Source of the DNA: Phyllobacterium brassicacearum
GTDB taxonomy: Bacteria; Pseudomonadota; Alphaproteobacteria; Rhizobiales; Rhizobiaceae
Assembly: GCF_003010955.1 (NCBI RefSeq)
Contig: NZ_PGGO01000087.1
Coordinates: 124,001 to 188,000, forward strand
Reading direction: 5' to 3'
Length of the DNA stretch: 64,000 nt
Shown: positions 1-8,958 of the stretch, piece by piece
How positions within the stretch are numbered: position 1 is the stretch's first letter
How the letters are laid out: every line of letters begins with the position of its first letter
The notes under the pieces: model-generated
Seen by the model: the letters and a program-made list of their open reading frames with translations, nothing else
Databases searched by the model: none
What the model was told of the DNA's origin: nothing
Position numbers and translations under genes: made by a program

Positions 1-450
1 GGCTTCAATCTTTACGCTCACGGCTTCAATCTGCTGAGCTTCTGGGGCCTGACCCTCACCTATCTGTACTTCCAGATTCCCCTGATGGTCCTCATCATCA
101 CTCCGGCGCTGGACGGCCTCAAGCGGGAGTGGAAGGAAGCAGCACTCATCCTTGGCGCGACAGGCCCGCAATATTGGCGCATGGTCGCCTTCCCGATCCT
201 GTGGCCTGCTCTGCTTGGCACCATTCTCTTGCTGTTTGCCAATTCCTTCGGCGCGATTGCAACTGCCTACGCTCTTACCGGGTCGTCCCTCAGCATCGTC
301 CCGATCGTTCTCTATGCCCAGATCCGGGGAGACGTGCTGCAGGATCCGCAGCTTGGCTATGCGCTCGCCTTCGGCATGATCGTGATCACCGGGGTGTCGA
401 ACGGCATTTACATCTGGATGCGCGCCCGCAGTGAACGGTGGCTCAAATGA
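1..450 (+). CDS. ABC transporter permease, PotB-type (5' end outside window)
   Basis: This is the 3' part of an inner-membrane permease of a spermidine/putrescine-type (PotB-like) ABC importer; the reading frame is open from base 1. It has hydrophobic membrane segments and the EAA loop (EAALILGATG, near base 136) that docks onto the ATPase. Its TGA overlaps the ATG of the next permease, so the two are translationally coupled. The substrate-binding protein must lie upstream of the window. The exact substrate cannot be read from this fragment; polyamine or a related amine is likely from the family. Confidence 0.9.
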   Translation, partial: GFNLYAHGFNLLSFWGLTLTYLYFQIPLMVLIITPALDGLKREWKEAALILGATGPQYWRMVAFPILWPALLGTILLLFANSFGAIATAYALTGSSLSIVPIVLYAQIRGDVLQDPQLGYALAFGMIVITGVSNGIYIWMRARSERWLK

Positions 451-1238
451 AGACAAATCGCATCTGGTCCTGGATCGCTCTCGCCTTCGGCATTGTCTAT
501 TTCGTACTGCCGCTGCTGGGTCTCCTCGAATTTTCTTTGCGCATGCGGCGCGGTGTCTATTCCCTTGATGCCTATTGGGTCGTGCTCAGCGATCCCGGAT
601 TTCAGGCGACATTTGCCTATTCCGTCGTGTTGGCAATTGCCACCATCATTGTCGGTGTCCTTCTGGTCGTTCCTACTGCCTATTGGGTGCGGTTGAGGCT
701 GCCTGCCTGGCGGCCCTTCATCGAATTCATCACCCTGCTGCCGCTGGTCATCCCAGCAATCGTCATCGTGTTTGGCTATATCCGGCTCTACAACACCTCG
801 TCGATCCTGCCGCTGACTGGATCAGCGATGGGAACGAACATTCTGCTCTGCCTCGGCTATACGACGCTGGCGTTGCCCTATATGTACCGCGCCGTCGATA
901 CAGGTCTTGGCGCCATCGACATCCGTACAATGACCGAAGCCGCTGAAAGCCTCGGGGCGAGCCGCATTACCATCATGTCGCGCATCATTCTGCCCAATGT
1001 GCTCGTTGCGGTTCTGTCCGGCGCTTTTCTGACCTTCGCCATTGTCATCGGCGAGTTCACCATGGCGGCGCTGCTTAACCGGCCGGCATTTGGCCCATTC
1101 CTGCAGCTGATGGGTGCGAACCGGGCCTATGAGCCTGCAGCGCTCTCCGTGATCGCATTCGCCATCACCTGGGTCTGCATGGGCCTGATCCAGGTCATCA
1201 CCCGCCTCAACAAATCACTCGCCGCGACCAAGCGATAG
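447..1238 (+). CDS. ABC transporter permease, PotC-type
   Basis: This is the second permease of the importer, about 263 residues, with six predicted membrane helices and the EAA motif (EAAESLGASR) about two-thirds through. I chose the ATG at 447 because it overlaps the upstream stop (ATGA). An in-frame GTG at 438 would add three residues. The protein belongs to the PotC/binding-protein-dependent transport family and should pair with the permease before it and the ATPase at 1524. A 285-bp non-coding spacer separates it from that ATPase, which is unusual inside such an operon. Confidence 0.93.
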   Translation: MKTNRIWSWIALAFGIVYFVLPLLGLLEFSLRMRRGVYSLDAYWVVLSDPGFQATFAYSVVLAIATIIVGVLLVVPTAYWVRLRLPAWRPFIEFITLLPLVIPAIVIVFGYIRLYNTSSILPLTGSAMGTNILLCLGYTTLALPYMYRAVDTGLGAIDIRTMTEAAESLGASRITIMSRIILPNVLVAVLSGAFLTFAIVIGEFTMAALLNRPAFGPFLQLMGANRAYEPAALSVIAFAITWVCMGLIQVITRLNKSLAATKR

Positions 1239-1523
1239 ACTTGGAAACTGAGAGCCCTTTTCGACCATATTGACCTATTCTGACGGAGGCATGTTGTGAC
1301 AAGATCAAGCAAAGACACGAAGACCCGCACATTGCGTGCGGGCGAGTGGTTTTGCGCCGATATTGGCGCAACATGCCCCGTCCCTTCGGGTTTCCGGCTG
1401 ACGGACACCCGCTTTGTCAGGCGACTTCGTCCGATGTCCCGCATCGGCCTCGCCACCTTCCGCGCGGATTGTCTCGTCAGACGAGAAACAGAATACGGCC
1501 AATATGGCCGGAAAGGGCTCTAA
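1239..1523 (+). other. 285-bp spacer with five short hairpins inside the transporter operon
   Basis: No convincing gene is present. A 75-codon GTG frame from 1296 has no recognisable features. The spacer holds five perfect inverted repeats: 1324-1342 (7-bp stem), 1353-1370 (6 bp), 1431-1447 (6 bp), 1472-1486 (6 bp) and 1496-1510 (5 bp). The last ends just before the ribosome-binding site (GGAAAGGG) of the ATPase gene. It could be an mRNA stability or attenuation region, or a mosaic repeat; this is inference. Confidence 0.5.
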
Positions 1524-2588
1524 ATGTCATTTCTCAGCATCAGCCATTTGAAAAAGAGCTTCGGGGCAACAACCGTCGTTCATGATTTCAATCTGGACAT
1601 CGAGAAGGGTGAGTTCATCTCCTTTCTCGGGCCGAGCGGCTGCGGCAAGACAACTGTCTTGCGCATGGTCGCCGGCTTCGAAACACCGAGTTCCGGCCAG
1701 ATCAGCATTGGCGGCAAGGACGTTGTCAATCTCAAGCCGAACCAGCGCAATATCGGCATGGTGTTCCAGGCCTATGCACTGTTCCCCAATATGACGGTTG
1801 CGCAAAATGTTGCCTTCGGGCTCAAGGTCGCCAAGAAACCACAGGCCGAAATCGATGCAACCGTTCATGAGATGCTGTCGCTGATCAAGCTCGACCATCT
1901 CGCCGAACGCTTCCCTTACCAGTTGTCGGGCGGTCAGCAGCAGCGCGTGGCGCTTGCCCGCGCGCTTGCCACCAAGCCACAGGTCCTCCTTTTGGACGAA
2001 CCGCTTTCGGCGCTCGATGCAAAGATCCGTGTTTCGCTGCGCGAGGAAATCCGCGCGATCCAGCGCAAGCTCGGTATCACGACGATTTTCGTCACCCACG
2101 ACCAGGAAGAAGCTCTCTCGATCTCCGATCGCATTGTCGTCATGTATGAAGGCCGCGCCGAACAGGTCGGTGCACCGTTCGAGATTTACAATCAACCGGC
2201 CTCGCGGTTTGTGGCGTCCTTCGTCGGCACGCTCAATACGCTCGATGCGACGGTCCGCGATGCTGGAGCCGGTGTGATCACCGTCGACGGCAAGGACGTT
2301 ACGATCGGGCCGCGGCTCAACGGTCACAAGGCTGGAGACAAGATCGCCCTCGCCGTGCGCCCCGAAGCCGTCAGCCTCGGCGAAGCCACTGACAAGCGCG
2401 AGACCACCCTCGACGGCAAGATCAACAGCGTGCATTTCCTTGGCTCAGTCATCCGTATCCGCGCATCGCTGGGTGAAAACACCGTGTCCTTCGACACGTT
2501 CAACAATCCGAGCGCCCCGCCGCCGGAACCTGGCGAAGACGTCAAGGTCAGCCTCTGCGCAAAGGACCTGCTGGTCCTGGGGCATTGA
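1524..2588 (+). CDS. ABC transporter ATP-binding protein, PotA-type
   Basis: This is the 354-residue cytoplasmic ATPase energising the two upstream permeases. Walker A GPSGCGKT is at 36-43, the Q-loop Gln near 82, signature LSGGQ at 134-138, Walker B LLLDEP at 155-160, and the switch His (FVTHDQEEA) at 192. The C-terminal 80 or so residues form a TOBE-type domain as in PotA, UgpC and FbpC. Length and motif order are normal. The substrate is probably a polyamine or similar small cation. That fits the nearby polyamine and amine genes but is not proven by sequence. Confidence 0.95.
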   Translation: MSFLSISHLKKSFGATTVVHDFNLDIEKGEFISFLGPSGCGKTTVLRMVAGFETPSSGQISIGGKDVVNLKPNQRNIGMVFQAYALFPNMTVAQNVAFGLKVAKKPQAEIDATVHEMLSLIKLDHLAERFPYQLSGGQQQRVALARALATKPQVLLLDEPLSALDAKIRVSLREEIRAIQRKLGITTIFVTHDQEEALSISDRIVVMYEGRAEQVGAPFEIYNQPASRFVASFVGTLNTLDATVRDAGAGVITVDGKDVTIGPRLNGHKAGDKIALAVRPEAVSLGEATDKRETTLDGKINSVHFLGSVIRIRASLGENTVSFDTFNNPSAPPPEPGEDVKVSLCAKDLLVLGH

Positions 2589-2624
2589 TAATCGTTGCAA
2601 GCCGATCGTGAGTAATACACTTCC

Positions 2625-3005
2625 TCACGCTTTGATCTTTGCAACGAACTTGACGTTTGGCAGGTCTTTGAAATGGGCATCGCAGGTCAATACTTCGGCC
2701 TGATACTCCATTGCTGTCGCATAGACGATGGCGTCCGCTGTGGCCAACCTGTGATTTACAGATATCTCCGCCGCGGCAAGGGCAATTGGAGTTTCGAGCG
2801 ATGCCACAACGCATGTCTGTGTGAAAGCGATCACCTGATCTGCCTTGTCTGCCCCGACTTCGCGCGTAAGCCATTTCGCCAGTTCAAGCTGTACGATCGT
2901 CGGCACGAGCCAATTCTCACGCGGGGGAACCATGCCTTCGATGATCTTGCCGGTCGGCGACGCAATCAGCCACTCGATCCAGGCGGACGTATCGACAAGC
3001 AGCAT
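2625..3005 (-). CDS. PIN-domain toxin, VapC family
   Basis: This 126-residue protein has the four acidic residues of a PIN-domain ribonuclease: Asp5 (LVDTSAWIEW), Glu41 (QLELAKW), Asp91 (TADAIVYA) and Asp109 (TCDAHF). VapC toxins are Mg2+-dependent RNases that cut tRNA or rRNA. Its start codon overlaps the stop of the upstream antitoxin (TGATG at 3003-3007), so the pair is translationally coupled. All catalytic positions are intact, so it is probably functional. The RNA target cannot be told from sequence. Confidence 0.9.
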   Translation of the reverse strand: MLLVDTSAWIEWLIASPTGKIIEGMVPPRENWLVPTIVQLELAKWLTREVGADKADQVIAFTQTCVVASLETPIALAAAEISVNHRLATADAIVYATAMEYQAEVLTCDAHFKDLPNVKFVAKIKA

Positions 3006-3217
3006 CAGAAGCGATCTTTGCGATCACGATAGTGCGCTGCCTTGGCGCCCTTGGCGATGCCTGCCAGTTCGGCAGGCATCGGCACAGGGACGAGCAGGAC
3101 GCCCGTCCCCTTTGGAATGAAGGCAAACTCCTGGCCTGCCTTCCACTGGTGAGCGGTGCGCACGGCTTTAGGGATTGATATCTGGAATTTTTCCGAAAGC
3201 CGCGCTGTGTCTGACAT
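3005..3217 (-). CDS. AbrB/SpoVT-type antitoxin of the VapC pair
   Basis: This 70-residue protein starts with a swapped-hairpin AbrB/MazE-like DNA-binding fold (KFQISIPKAVRTAHQWKAGQ). Its basic C-terminal tail (KGAKAAHYRDRKDRF) should wrap the toxin. Antitoxins of this type neutralise the PIN toxin and repress their own promoter. A 34-bp near-perfect palindrome lies only 4 bp upstream of the ATG and covers the ribosome-binding site (AGGTAAG), so it is the obvious operator. It is co-transcribed with the downstream toxin. Confidence 0.88.
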   Translation of the reverse strand: MSDTARLSEKFQISIPKAVRTAHQWKAGQEFAFIPKGTGVLLVPVPMPAELAGIAKGAKAAHYRDRKDRF

Positions 3218-3221
3218 TAAT

Positions 3222-3255
3222 CTTACCTATCTTTGATCGATCGAAGATTGGTAAG
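3222..3255 (-). promoter_or_regulatory. 34-bp palindromic operator of the toxin-antitoxin pair
   Basis: Reading out from the central GATCGATC, the two 17-bp arms (CTTACC...GGTAAG) match at 15 of 17 positions. It sits between the antitoxin ATG and its presumed promoter and includes the Shine-Dalgarno sequence, so bound antitoxin could block transcription. The same sequence in mRNA could also fold and hide the ribosome-binding site. The dyad is seen; the regulatory role is inferred. Confidence 0.65.
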
Positions 3256-3288
3256 AAATTATCATACATTTGTCGCGCGCGGAAGTGA

Positions 3289-4455
3289 CTACCCCGCGAT
3301 CGCCTCATCCAGCAGCTTGAGTGCCGCCTTCTTTGTCAGCTTCACCGGATTACCGCCAGCTGTTGGGTCGACGATGGCCATGTCGGCAATCAGTTCCTTC
3401 TGCTTCTTGGTCATGTCGAGGTCTTTGATCAGACCCGGCAGCGTGTGCGGCACTTTCAGCTCCTTGCGCAGCTTGATTACTGCTTTGGCGAAACCATTGA
3501 ACCCGCCCTTGATGCCGATATAGCTGGCAAGACGCGCAATGCGCTCGTCGACCGCCTCGCGATTGAAGGCCAATACATAGGGCATGAACACTGCATTGGT
3601 CATGCCGTGATGCGTGTCATACAGCGCCCCAATCGGATGCGACAGCGAGTGGATCGCGCCGAGACCCTTCTGAAACGCAGCAGCACCCATAGTGGCCGCG
3701 CTCATCATATGCGCCCGCGCCGTCAAATCCTTGCCGTTGGCATAGGCTTTCGGCAGGTTCTCGAACACAAGCCGGATACCTTCGACGGCAATGCCGTCCG
3801 CCATCGGGTGGTAGCCCGGCGCGCAGTAGGCTTCGAGGCAATGCGCCAGAGCATCCATGCCGGTCCCGGCGGTGATGAACGCCGGCATGCCAACTGACAG
3901 CTCGGGGTCGGCGATGACCACAGCCGGCAAGAGCTTAGGGTGGAAGATCACCTTCTTCGTATGGGTTTCCTCATTGGTGATGACCCCGGCGCGGCCGACT
4001 TCGGAACCCGTTCCGGCCGTCGTCGGCACGGCGATGATCGGCGCGATGGCATTGCTGTTGGCACGCTTCCACCAGTCGCCAACATCCTCGAAATCCCAGA
4101 CCGGCCGCGTCTGGCCAGCTTGGAAGGCGATCAGCTTGCCGAGGTCGAGCGCCGAACCGCCGCCAAAAGCGATGACGCCATCGTGCTTGCCCTTTTTGAA
4201 GACGGCAATGCCGGCGGTCAGGTTGGAGTCCACCGGATTGGGCTTCACGTCCGAGAAAACGCCATAGGGCACCTTGGCGTCGTCGAGTATTTTCAGTGTG
4301 CTCGCCACCACAGGCAGCTTGGCGAGACCGGGGTCCGTGACGAACAGCGGCTTCTTGATGCCCGTTGCTTCCAGAACCTCCGGCAGTTCCTTGATGCGTC
4401 CTGCGCCAAAGCGGACGGTGGTCGGATAGTTCCATTTGGAAATGAGTTTGCTCAT
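3289..4455 (-). CDS. Iron-containing (group III) alcohol dehydrogenase
   Basis: This 388-residue enzyme is of the Fe-ADH family and interconverts an alcohol and an aldehyde with NAD(P). The cofactor motif GGGSALDLGK is at 98-107. The metal ligands of this family (FucO pattern) are present as Asp201, His205 (DALAHCLEAY), His269 and His283 (THHGMTNA). It is the last gene of a minus-strand cluster, 13 bp after the aldehyde dehydrogenase, so it is very likely co-transcribed. Paired with a gamma-glutamyl ligase and an ALDH, it may oxidise the alcohol of a gamma-glutamylated amino alcohol; that role is inference. Confidence 0.93.
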   Translation of the reverse strand: MSKLISKWNYPTTVRFGAGRIKELPEVLEATGIKKPLFVTDPGLAKLPVVASTLKILDDAKVPYGVFSDVKPNPVDSNLTAGIAVFKKGKHDGVIAFGGGSALDLGKLIAFQAGQTRPVWDFEDVGDWWKRANSNAIAPIIAVPTTAGTGSEVGRAGVITNEETHTKKVIFHPKLLPAVVIADPELSVGMPAFITAGTGMDALAHCLEAYCAPGYHPMADGIAVEGIRLVFENLPKAYANGKDLTARAHMMSAATMGAAAFQKGLGAIHSLSHPIGALYDTHHGMTNAVFMPYVLAFNREAVDERIARLASYIGIKGGFNGFAKAVIKLRKELKVPHTLPGLIKDLDMTKKQKELIADMAIVDPTAGGNPVKLTKKAALKLLDEAIAG

Positions 4456-4468
4456 GTCGGGTCGTCTC

Positions 4469-5854
4469 TCAGATTGCTTCGCGTAGATGATAAGATTTCG
4501 GACGGGTCAAATTGCCATAGCCGATCGCGGACATGGCAGCGCCCTTACCCGTCTCCTTGACACCGGTCCAGACCAGCGCCGGGTCAATGTAATCGCAGCG
4601 GTTCATGAAGACCGTGCCGGTCTCGATCCGGTCGCCAATCGCCGCGGCATGATCGGTATCGGTTGTCCACAGCGAGGCTGTCAGCCCGTACTGGCTGTCA
4701 TTCATCAGCGCCAGGGCCTCCTCGTCATTACGCACCTTCATGATGCCAACGATGGGACCAAAGCTTTCCTCGCGCATGACACTCATCTGGTGGTCGACAC
4801 CGGTCAGCACTTCCGGGGCAAGATAGGGCGAACCGGCCTTGTCATTGGTAACGCTCATATTGACATGTGCCTTGGCACCCTTGCGCAGGGCTTCGGCCTT
4901 CTGCTCGCGCACGAGATCGGCAAAACGCGTCTGGGCCATCGGCCCCATCGTCGTTGCCGCCTCGAGCGGATTGCCAACGACGTATTGCTTCGTCAGATCG
5001 ATGAACCCATCGACAAACCGGTCATAGACGTTCTCGTGCACATAGATGCGCTCGATGCCGCAGCAGCATTGGCCGGAATTGAAGAACGCGCCGTCGACGA
5101 GATTGGCAACAGCATGGTCGAGGTTAACGTCGGGCAGCACGTAGGCCGGATCCTTGCCTCCAAGCTCGAGGCCCAGCGTCATGAAGGTCCCCGCCGCTGC
5201 TTTCTCGATGGCGCGGCCGCCGCCGACGGAACCCGTGAAGTTCACATGGTCGATACGGCCGGAACCCAGTAGCTTTTCCGTTTGCGCGTGGCTGAGGACG
5301 ATGTTCTGGAATACGCCTTTCGGTAGGCCAGCTTTCTCGAAGGCTTGTGCAAAGCGCTCGCCGACGAGCAACGTTTGCGCCGCGTGCTTCAAGATCACGC
5401 TGTTACCGGCCATCAGCGCGGGAATGATTGTGTTGACGGCGGTGAGATAGGGGTAGTTCCAAGGCGCGATGACCATGACGACACCAAGCGGTGCGTGTTT
5501 GATATAGCGGCGGAACCCCGGCTTGTCGTTTTCGACGACGGGAGCCAGCGCCGTTTCGGCGATCTTGACCATGTAACGCGTGCGTTCTTCCACGCCGCCT
5601 TTTTCGCCGCCATAGCGTACCGGACGGCCCATCTGCCAGGCGATCTCCGGTACGATCTCGTCATTCATGGCTAGCAATGCGTCAAGCGCCGCCAGGCATA
5701 AACGGCCCCGTTCTGCGATACTGGTCTGGGCCCAGTCCGCCTGCGCCTGCCTGGCAGACTCAACTGCGGCGTCGATCGCCTTTTCGGTCGCTATGGGGCG
5801 TTCCGCATAAACGGAGCCGTCGATCGGGGTAATCAGTTTGACCGTCTCGGTCAT
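4469..5854 (-). CDS. NAD(P)-dependent aldehyde dehydrogenase
   Basis: This 461-residue ALDH-superfamily enzyme has the oxyanion-hole Asn133 (APWNYP), general base Glu230 (GLELGGKDP) and nucleophile Cys264 in GQCC. It is shorter than most ALDHs (about 490) but complete. A good Shine-Dalgarno (AGAGG) precedes the start. It lies 34 bp after the glutamine-synthetase-like gene and 13 bp before the Fe-ADH. In context it may act like PuuC, oxidising a gamma-glutamyl aldehyde to the acid, or an aldehyde made by the neighbouring dehydrogenase. The substrate is unproven. Confidence 0.93.
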   Translation of the reverse strand: MTETVKLITPIDGSVYAERPIATEKAIDAAVESARQAQADWAQTSIAERGRLCLAALDALLAMNDEIVPEIAWQMGRPVRYGGEKGGVEERTRYMVKIAETALAPVVENDKPGFRRYIKHAPLGVVMVIAPWNYPYLTAVNTIIPALMAGNSVILKHAAQTLLVGERFAQAFEKAGLPKGVFQNIVLSHAQTEKLLGSGRIDHVNFTGSVGGGRAIEKAAAGTFMTLGLELGGKDPAYVLPDVNLDHAVANLVDGAFFNSGQCCCGIERIYVHENVYDRFVDGFIDLTKQYVVGNPLEAATTMGPMAQTRFADLVREQKAEALRKGAKAHVNMSVTNDKAGSPYLAPEVLTGVDHQMSVMREESFGPIVGIMKVRNDEEALALMNDSQYGLTASLWTTDTDHAAAIGDRIETGTVFMNRCDYIDPALVWTGVKETGKGAAMSAIGYGNLTRPKSYHLREAI

Positions 5855-5888
5855 GGCAAAACCTCTGCGTTCTTGATCTTTTGGTTCT

Positions 5889-7259
5889 TCAATACCGTTC
5901 GAAGCCGCGATGCAACTCCCAGTCGGTCACCCGGCGGTCATATTCGAACTGCTCCCATTTGGCGGTGTGGACATAGTGCTCAACCACGTCTTCACCGAGC
6001 GCCTCTTTCAGCATCTTGGAGCGTGCCAGTGTCTCGGTCGCTTCGCGCAGCGTCTTGGGGATTTCCTTGAGGCGCGTACCGCCATAGGCATCGCCCTGGA
6101 ACGGCGGGCCAAGATCCAGCTTCTCATCGATACCAGCAAGGCCCGATGCAATCAGGCCGGCAAAGGCGAGATAGGGGTTGAGATCGGCGCCGCCGATGCG
6201 GCATTCGATACGGATACCTTTCGTGCCCTCGCCGCAGAGACGGAAACCGGCGGTGCGGTTATCAAGACTCCAGACACTCTTCGTCGGCGCAAAAGTACCT
6301 GCCTGGAAGCGCTTGTAGGAATTGATGTAGGGCGCGAGAAAATAGGTGAAGTCGTCGGCATATTTCAGTTGCCCGGCCACCCACTGCCGCATCAATGGCG
6401 ACATCGTATGTTCCGCCTTCTTGTCATAGAACAGCGGTGTCTTGCCGTCAGCGCTCCACAGGGAGTTGTGCACGTGGCTGGAGCTTCCGGCCAGCGAATA
6501 ATCGTACTTCGCCATGAAGGTGATCGCCTTGCCCATCTGGGTAGCGATTTCCTTGCAGCCGTTTTTCATGACGACATGGCGGTCCGCCATTTCCAGCGCT
6601 TCCGCATAGCGGACATTGATCTCTTCCTGACCCGGTCCCCATTCGCCCTTGGAATTCTCGACGGGAATACCGGCATCGAAGAGCCCGTTGCGGATGGCGC
6701 GCATCACCGCGTCTTCCTTGGTGGTCATCTGGATCACATAATCCTGGATGTAGGGCGATGCCGTATTCATGCCCTTCCAGTGCTTGGCACGGGCGGTCTC
6801 GTAGGTCTCGTCAAAGAGATAGAATTCGAGCTCCGAGGCAAAGTAAGCGAGGTAACCGCGTTCCTTCAGCCGGGCCAGTTGGCGCTTAAGGATGCTGCGC
6901 GGCGAATGCGCCAGATCTTCATGATGGTGATGGTCGAGAATATCGCACAGCACAAGCGCGCACTTCTCCAGCCAAGGAATATGGCGGATCGTCGAAAGGT
7001 CCGGCTTTATGATGAAATCGCCGTAGCCCTGTTTCCAGCTAGCAGCCTTGTAGCCCGGCACAGGCTCCATATCGATATCGTTGGCGAGCAGGTAATTGCA
7101 GCCATGGGTCTCGTCGTGGGCGGATTCAACGAAATAAGTGGCGTGGAACCGCTTGCCGATCAGCCGGCCCTGCATGTCCACGAAGCAGGCAAGAACCGTA
7201 TCAATCTCGCCATTGTTCACGCGGCGCTTCAATTCGTCGAAATTCCAGTGTCCGGGCAT
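5889..7259 (-). CDS. Glutamine-synthetase-family ligase (PuuA/GlnT-like gamma-glutamyl-amine synthetase)
   Basis: This 456-residue protein has the GS beta-grasp N-domain (about 15-110) and catalytic domain. Glu-rich metal and substrate motifs are visible (YFASELEFYLF; SLAGSSSHVHNSLW; IECRIGGADLNPYLA). It resembles PuuA-type enzymes that join glutamate to an amine at ATP cost rather than housekeeping GlnA, since it lacks the C-terminal adenylylation tyrosine region. Start chosen by AAAGGAAAG upstream. A bidirectional terminator separates it from the permease, so it probably has its own promoter. Neighbouring ADH and ALDH support an amine or amino-alcohol substrate; ammonia cannot be excluded. 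Confidence 0.9.
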   Translation of the reverse strand: MPGHWNFDELKRRVNNGEIDTVLACFVDMQGRLIGKRFHATYFVESAHDETHGCNYLLANDIDMEPVPGYKAASWKQGYGDFIIKPDLSTIRHIPWLEKCALVLCDILDHHHHEDLAHSPRSILKRQLARLKERGYLAYFASELEFYLFDETYETARAKHWKGMNTASPYIQDYVIQMTTKEDAVMRAIRNGLFDAGIPVENSKGEWGPGQEEINVRYAEALEMADRHVVMKNGCKEIATQMGKAITFMAKYDYSLAGSSSHVHNSLWSADGKTPLFYDKKAEHTMSPLMRQWVAGQLKYADDFTYFLAPYINSYKRFQAGTFAPTKSVWSLDNRTAGFRLCGEGTKGIRIECRIGGADLNPYLAFAGLIASGLAGIDEKLDLGPPFQGDAYGGTRLKEIPKTLREATETLARSKMLKEALGEDVVEHYVHTAKWEQFEYDRRVTDWELHRGFERY

Positions 7260-7294
7260 AATCTTTCCTTTGAAAGGTCAATCTGGGTCAAAAT

Positions 7295-7331
7295 AAAAGG
7301 GGCGACCGGCGCCAGACCGATCGCCCCTTTT
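7295..7331. terminator. Rho-independent terminator between permease and ligase genes
   Basis: A perfect 11-bp stem (AAAAGGGGCGA / TCGCCCCTTTT) with a 15-nt loop lies between the permease stop (7339) and the ligase start (7259). On the minus strand the stem runs into a T-rich tail, so it should end most transcripts from the permease gene. Confidence 0.75.
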
Positions 7332-7338
7332 GTTGAAA

Positions 7339-8895
7339 TCAGGCTCGTTCGCCGACTGCCTTTTCGGCTGCCGCGATTTCTGCAGCGCGCCTGGCAACTT
7401 CGTCACCAATGGGCGGTCCGCGGAAGCGGCGCTGCTCGAAGCCGTACCAGACACCCGCCGTGACGATCAGGAAGCCGACAGTGATATAGAGGGCCCATTC
7501 ATTTGGCGGCTGAATGCCAATAATGAAGATCAAGGCCATGGCGAGCGCGGAGAGTACCGCAAAGAGCTTGAATTTGGCCTCTCCCAGATCCCATGGTCCC
7601 ATCTTGTTCCACTTCGGCGTGCCCCAGGCGAAGAAGCCCAGCGCGATCGGAATGGCGAATGAGAAGAACAGGAAGATGACCGTGCAGGACACGACGATCG
7701 TATAGACAGGTGTTTCACCGATCGACACAAGCGACGAGCCCCAGACGAACAGGACCGAGAGGATCGAGCCTGTCCAGATCGCCGCAACCGGGGTGCGGTG
7801 CTGCGGGCTGACTTTCGACAAGGCGCTCGAGCCGGGAAGTCCCTTGTCACGGGCAAAGGCGAAGATCATGCGCGAAACGGAAGTGACGGTGGCAAGTCCG
7901 CACAGGAACTGGCAGATGAAGATCAGGAAATAGAGAATATCCTTCACGAGCGGATTGACCTGTTCGCCCATCGCCCAGAAGAAGACGTTCCAGCCCTGGG
8001 CTGCAGCCGCATTCATGTCGGGGATCATCAGCACGAACGAACAGAGCATGATGTAGCCGAAGACTGCAGACCACAGCACCGACGATACCATGCCACGCGG
8101 TACCGAGTGAGCCGCCTTAACGGTCTCTTCCGATGTATGGGCGGACGCGTCATAGCCTGTGATCGTGTAGATCGGCAGCAACAGGCCAAGCAGGAAGACC
8201 CAAGCGCCCGAGGTCGCCGGCCAGACATTGCCACCTGCCTCACCGGAATAGTTGGAGAAGGTAAAGAGGCGGCCGATGTCATAGCTGTCCGCAACCGCAA
8301 GGCACACGACCGCAAGGGCAATTGCCGTGACAAAAATCAGGTATCCCGAAAAGTCGGTTAGCTTGGCGGTCAAGCCAATGCCCATATGGTTGATGAGCGC
8401 CTGCAATCCCGTCAGGATGGCAAGGAATACGATCCGCACCGTAGTCGAATCTTCTATCCCGAGATAACCGCCGAAGGCGCCTATGAAGAAATAATACGTG
8501 CCGACGTTGATGGCGCCCAAAACGGTAATGAGACCAAGCAGATTGAACCAGGCGGTCAGCCAGCCAGTACCGCGATTGCCAAGGATCGATCCCCAGTGAT
8601 AAAGCCCGCCAGCGGTTGGATAGGCGGAGCTGATCTGCGCCATGGCGATGGCGAAAACCGCGGAGACAAGGCAGCCGAGCGGCCAGCCAATGCCGATCGC
8701 TGCACCACCGGCGCCCGAAGTAGCCTGCGCCAGGGAATTGATACCGCCGGACAGGATGCAGATGATCGAGAATGAAATTGCGAAGTTCGAAAAACGGCTC
8801 ATGCGCCGTTCCAGTTCCTGGGCATAGCCCATGCCGTGGAGGACCTTTACGTCCTCCAGCTTGTCAGTGTCCGTATAATCATGGTGTGTCATCAC
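7339..8895 (-). CDS. APC-family amino acid/amine permease
   Basis: This 518-residue inner-membrane transporter has about 12 hydrophobic segments and the consensus first helix of APC transporters (FSIICILSGGINSLAQ). It resembles the amino acid-polyamine-organocation permeases of the GABA/ethanolamine/choline type (BAT1/UGA4-like). Ribosome-binding site AGGGGAA precedes the ATG. It follows the amidohydrolase gene by 63 bp on the same strand and is most likely the uptake system for the amine degraded by this cluster. Confidence 0.92.
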   Translation of the reverse strand: MMTHHDYTDTDKLEDVKVLHGMGYAQELERRMSRFSNFAISFSIICILSGGINSLAQATSGAGGAAIGIGWPLGCLVSAVFAIAMAQISSAYPTAGGLYHWGSILGNRGTGWLTAWFNLLGLITVLGAINVGTYYFFIGAFGGYLGIEDSTTVRIVFLAILTGLQALINHMGIGLTAKLTDFSGYLIFVTAIALAVVCLAVADSYDIGRLFTFSNYSGEAGGNVWPATSGAWVFLLGLLLPIYTITGYDASAHTSEETVKAAHSVPRGMVSSVLWSAVFGYIMLCSFVLMIPDMNAAAAQGWNVFFWAMGEQVNPLVKDILYFLIFICQFLCGLATVTSVSRMIFAFARDKGLPGSSALSKVSPQHRTPVAAIWTGSILSVLFVWGSSLVSIGETPVYTIVVSCTVIFLFFSFAIPIALGFFAWGTPKWNKMGPWDLGEAKFKLFAVLSALAMALIFIIGIQPPNEWALYITVGFLIVTAGVWYGFEQRRFRGPPIGDEVARRAAEIAAAEKAVGERA

Positions 8896-8958
8896 GTTCC
8901 CCTATTATTCTTTAAAGAGTTGCAACGTCAGATACCGCCCTGTTGGGAGCTATGCCCC

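Noticed and set aside
1296..1523. 75-codon GTG frame between permease and ATPase genes
   Set aside because: There is no family resemblance, and the DNA is dominated by hairpins that explain it better as non-coding.
5910..7463. 517-codon open frame opposite the ligase gene
   Set aside because: It is antisense to a well-supported glutamine-synthetase-family gene. It lacks family motifs and reflects GC-rich codon bias.
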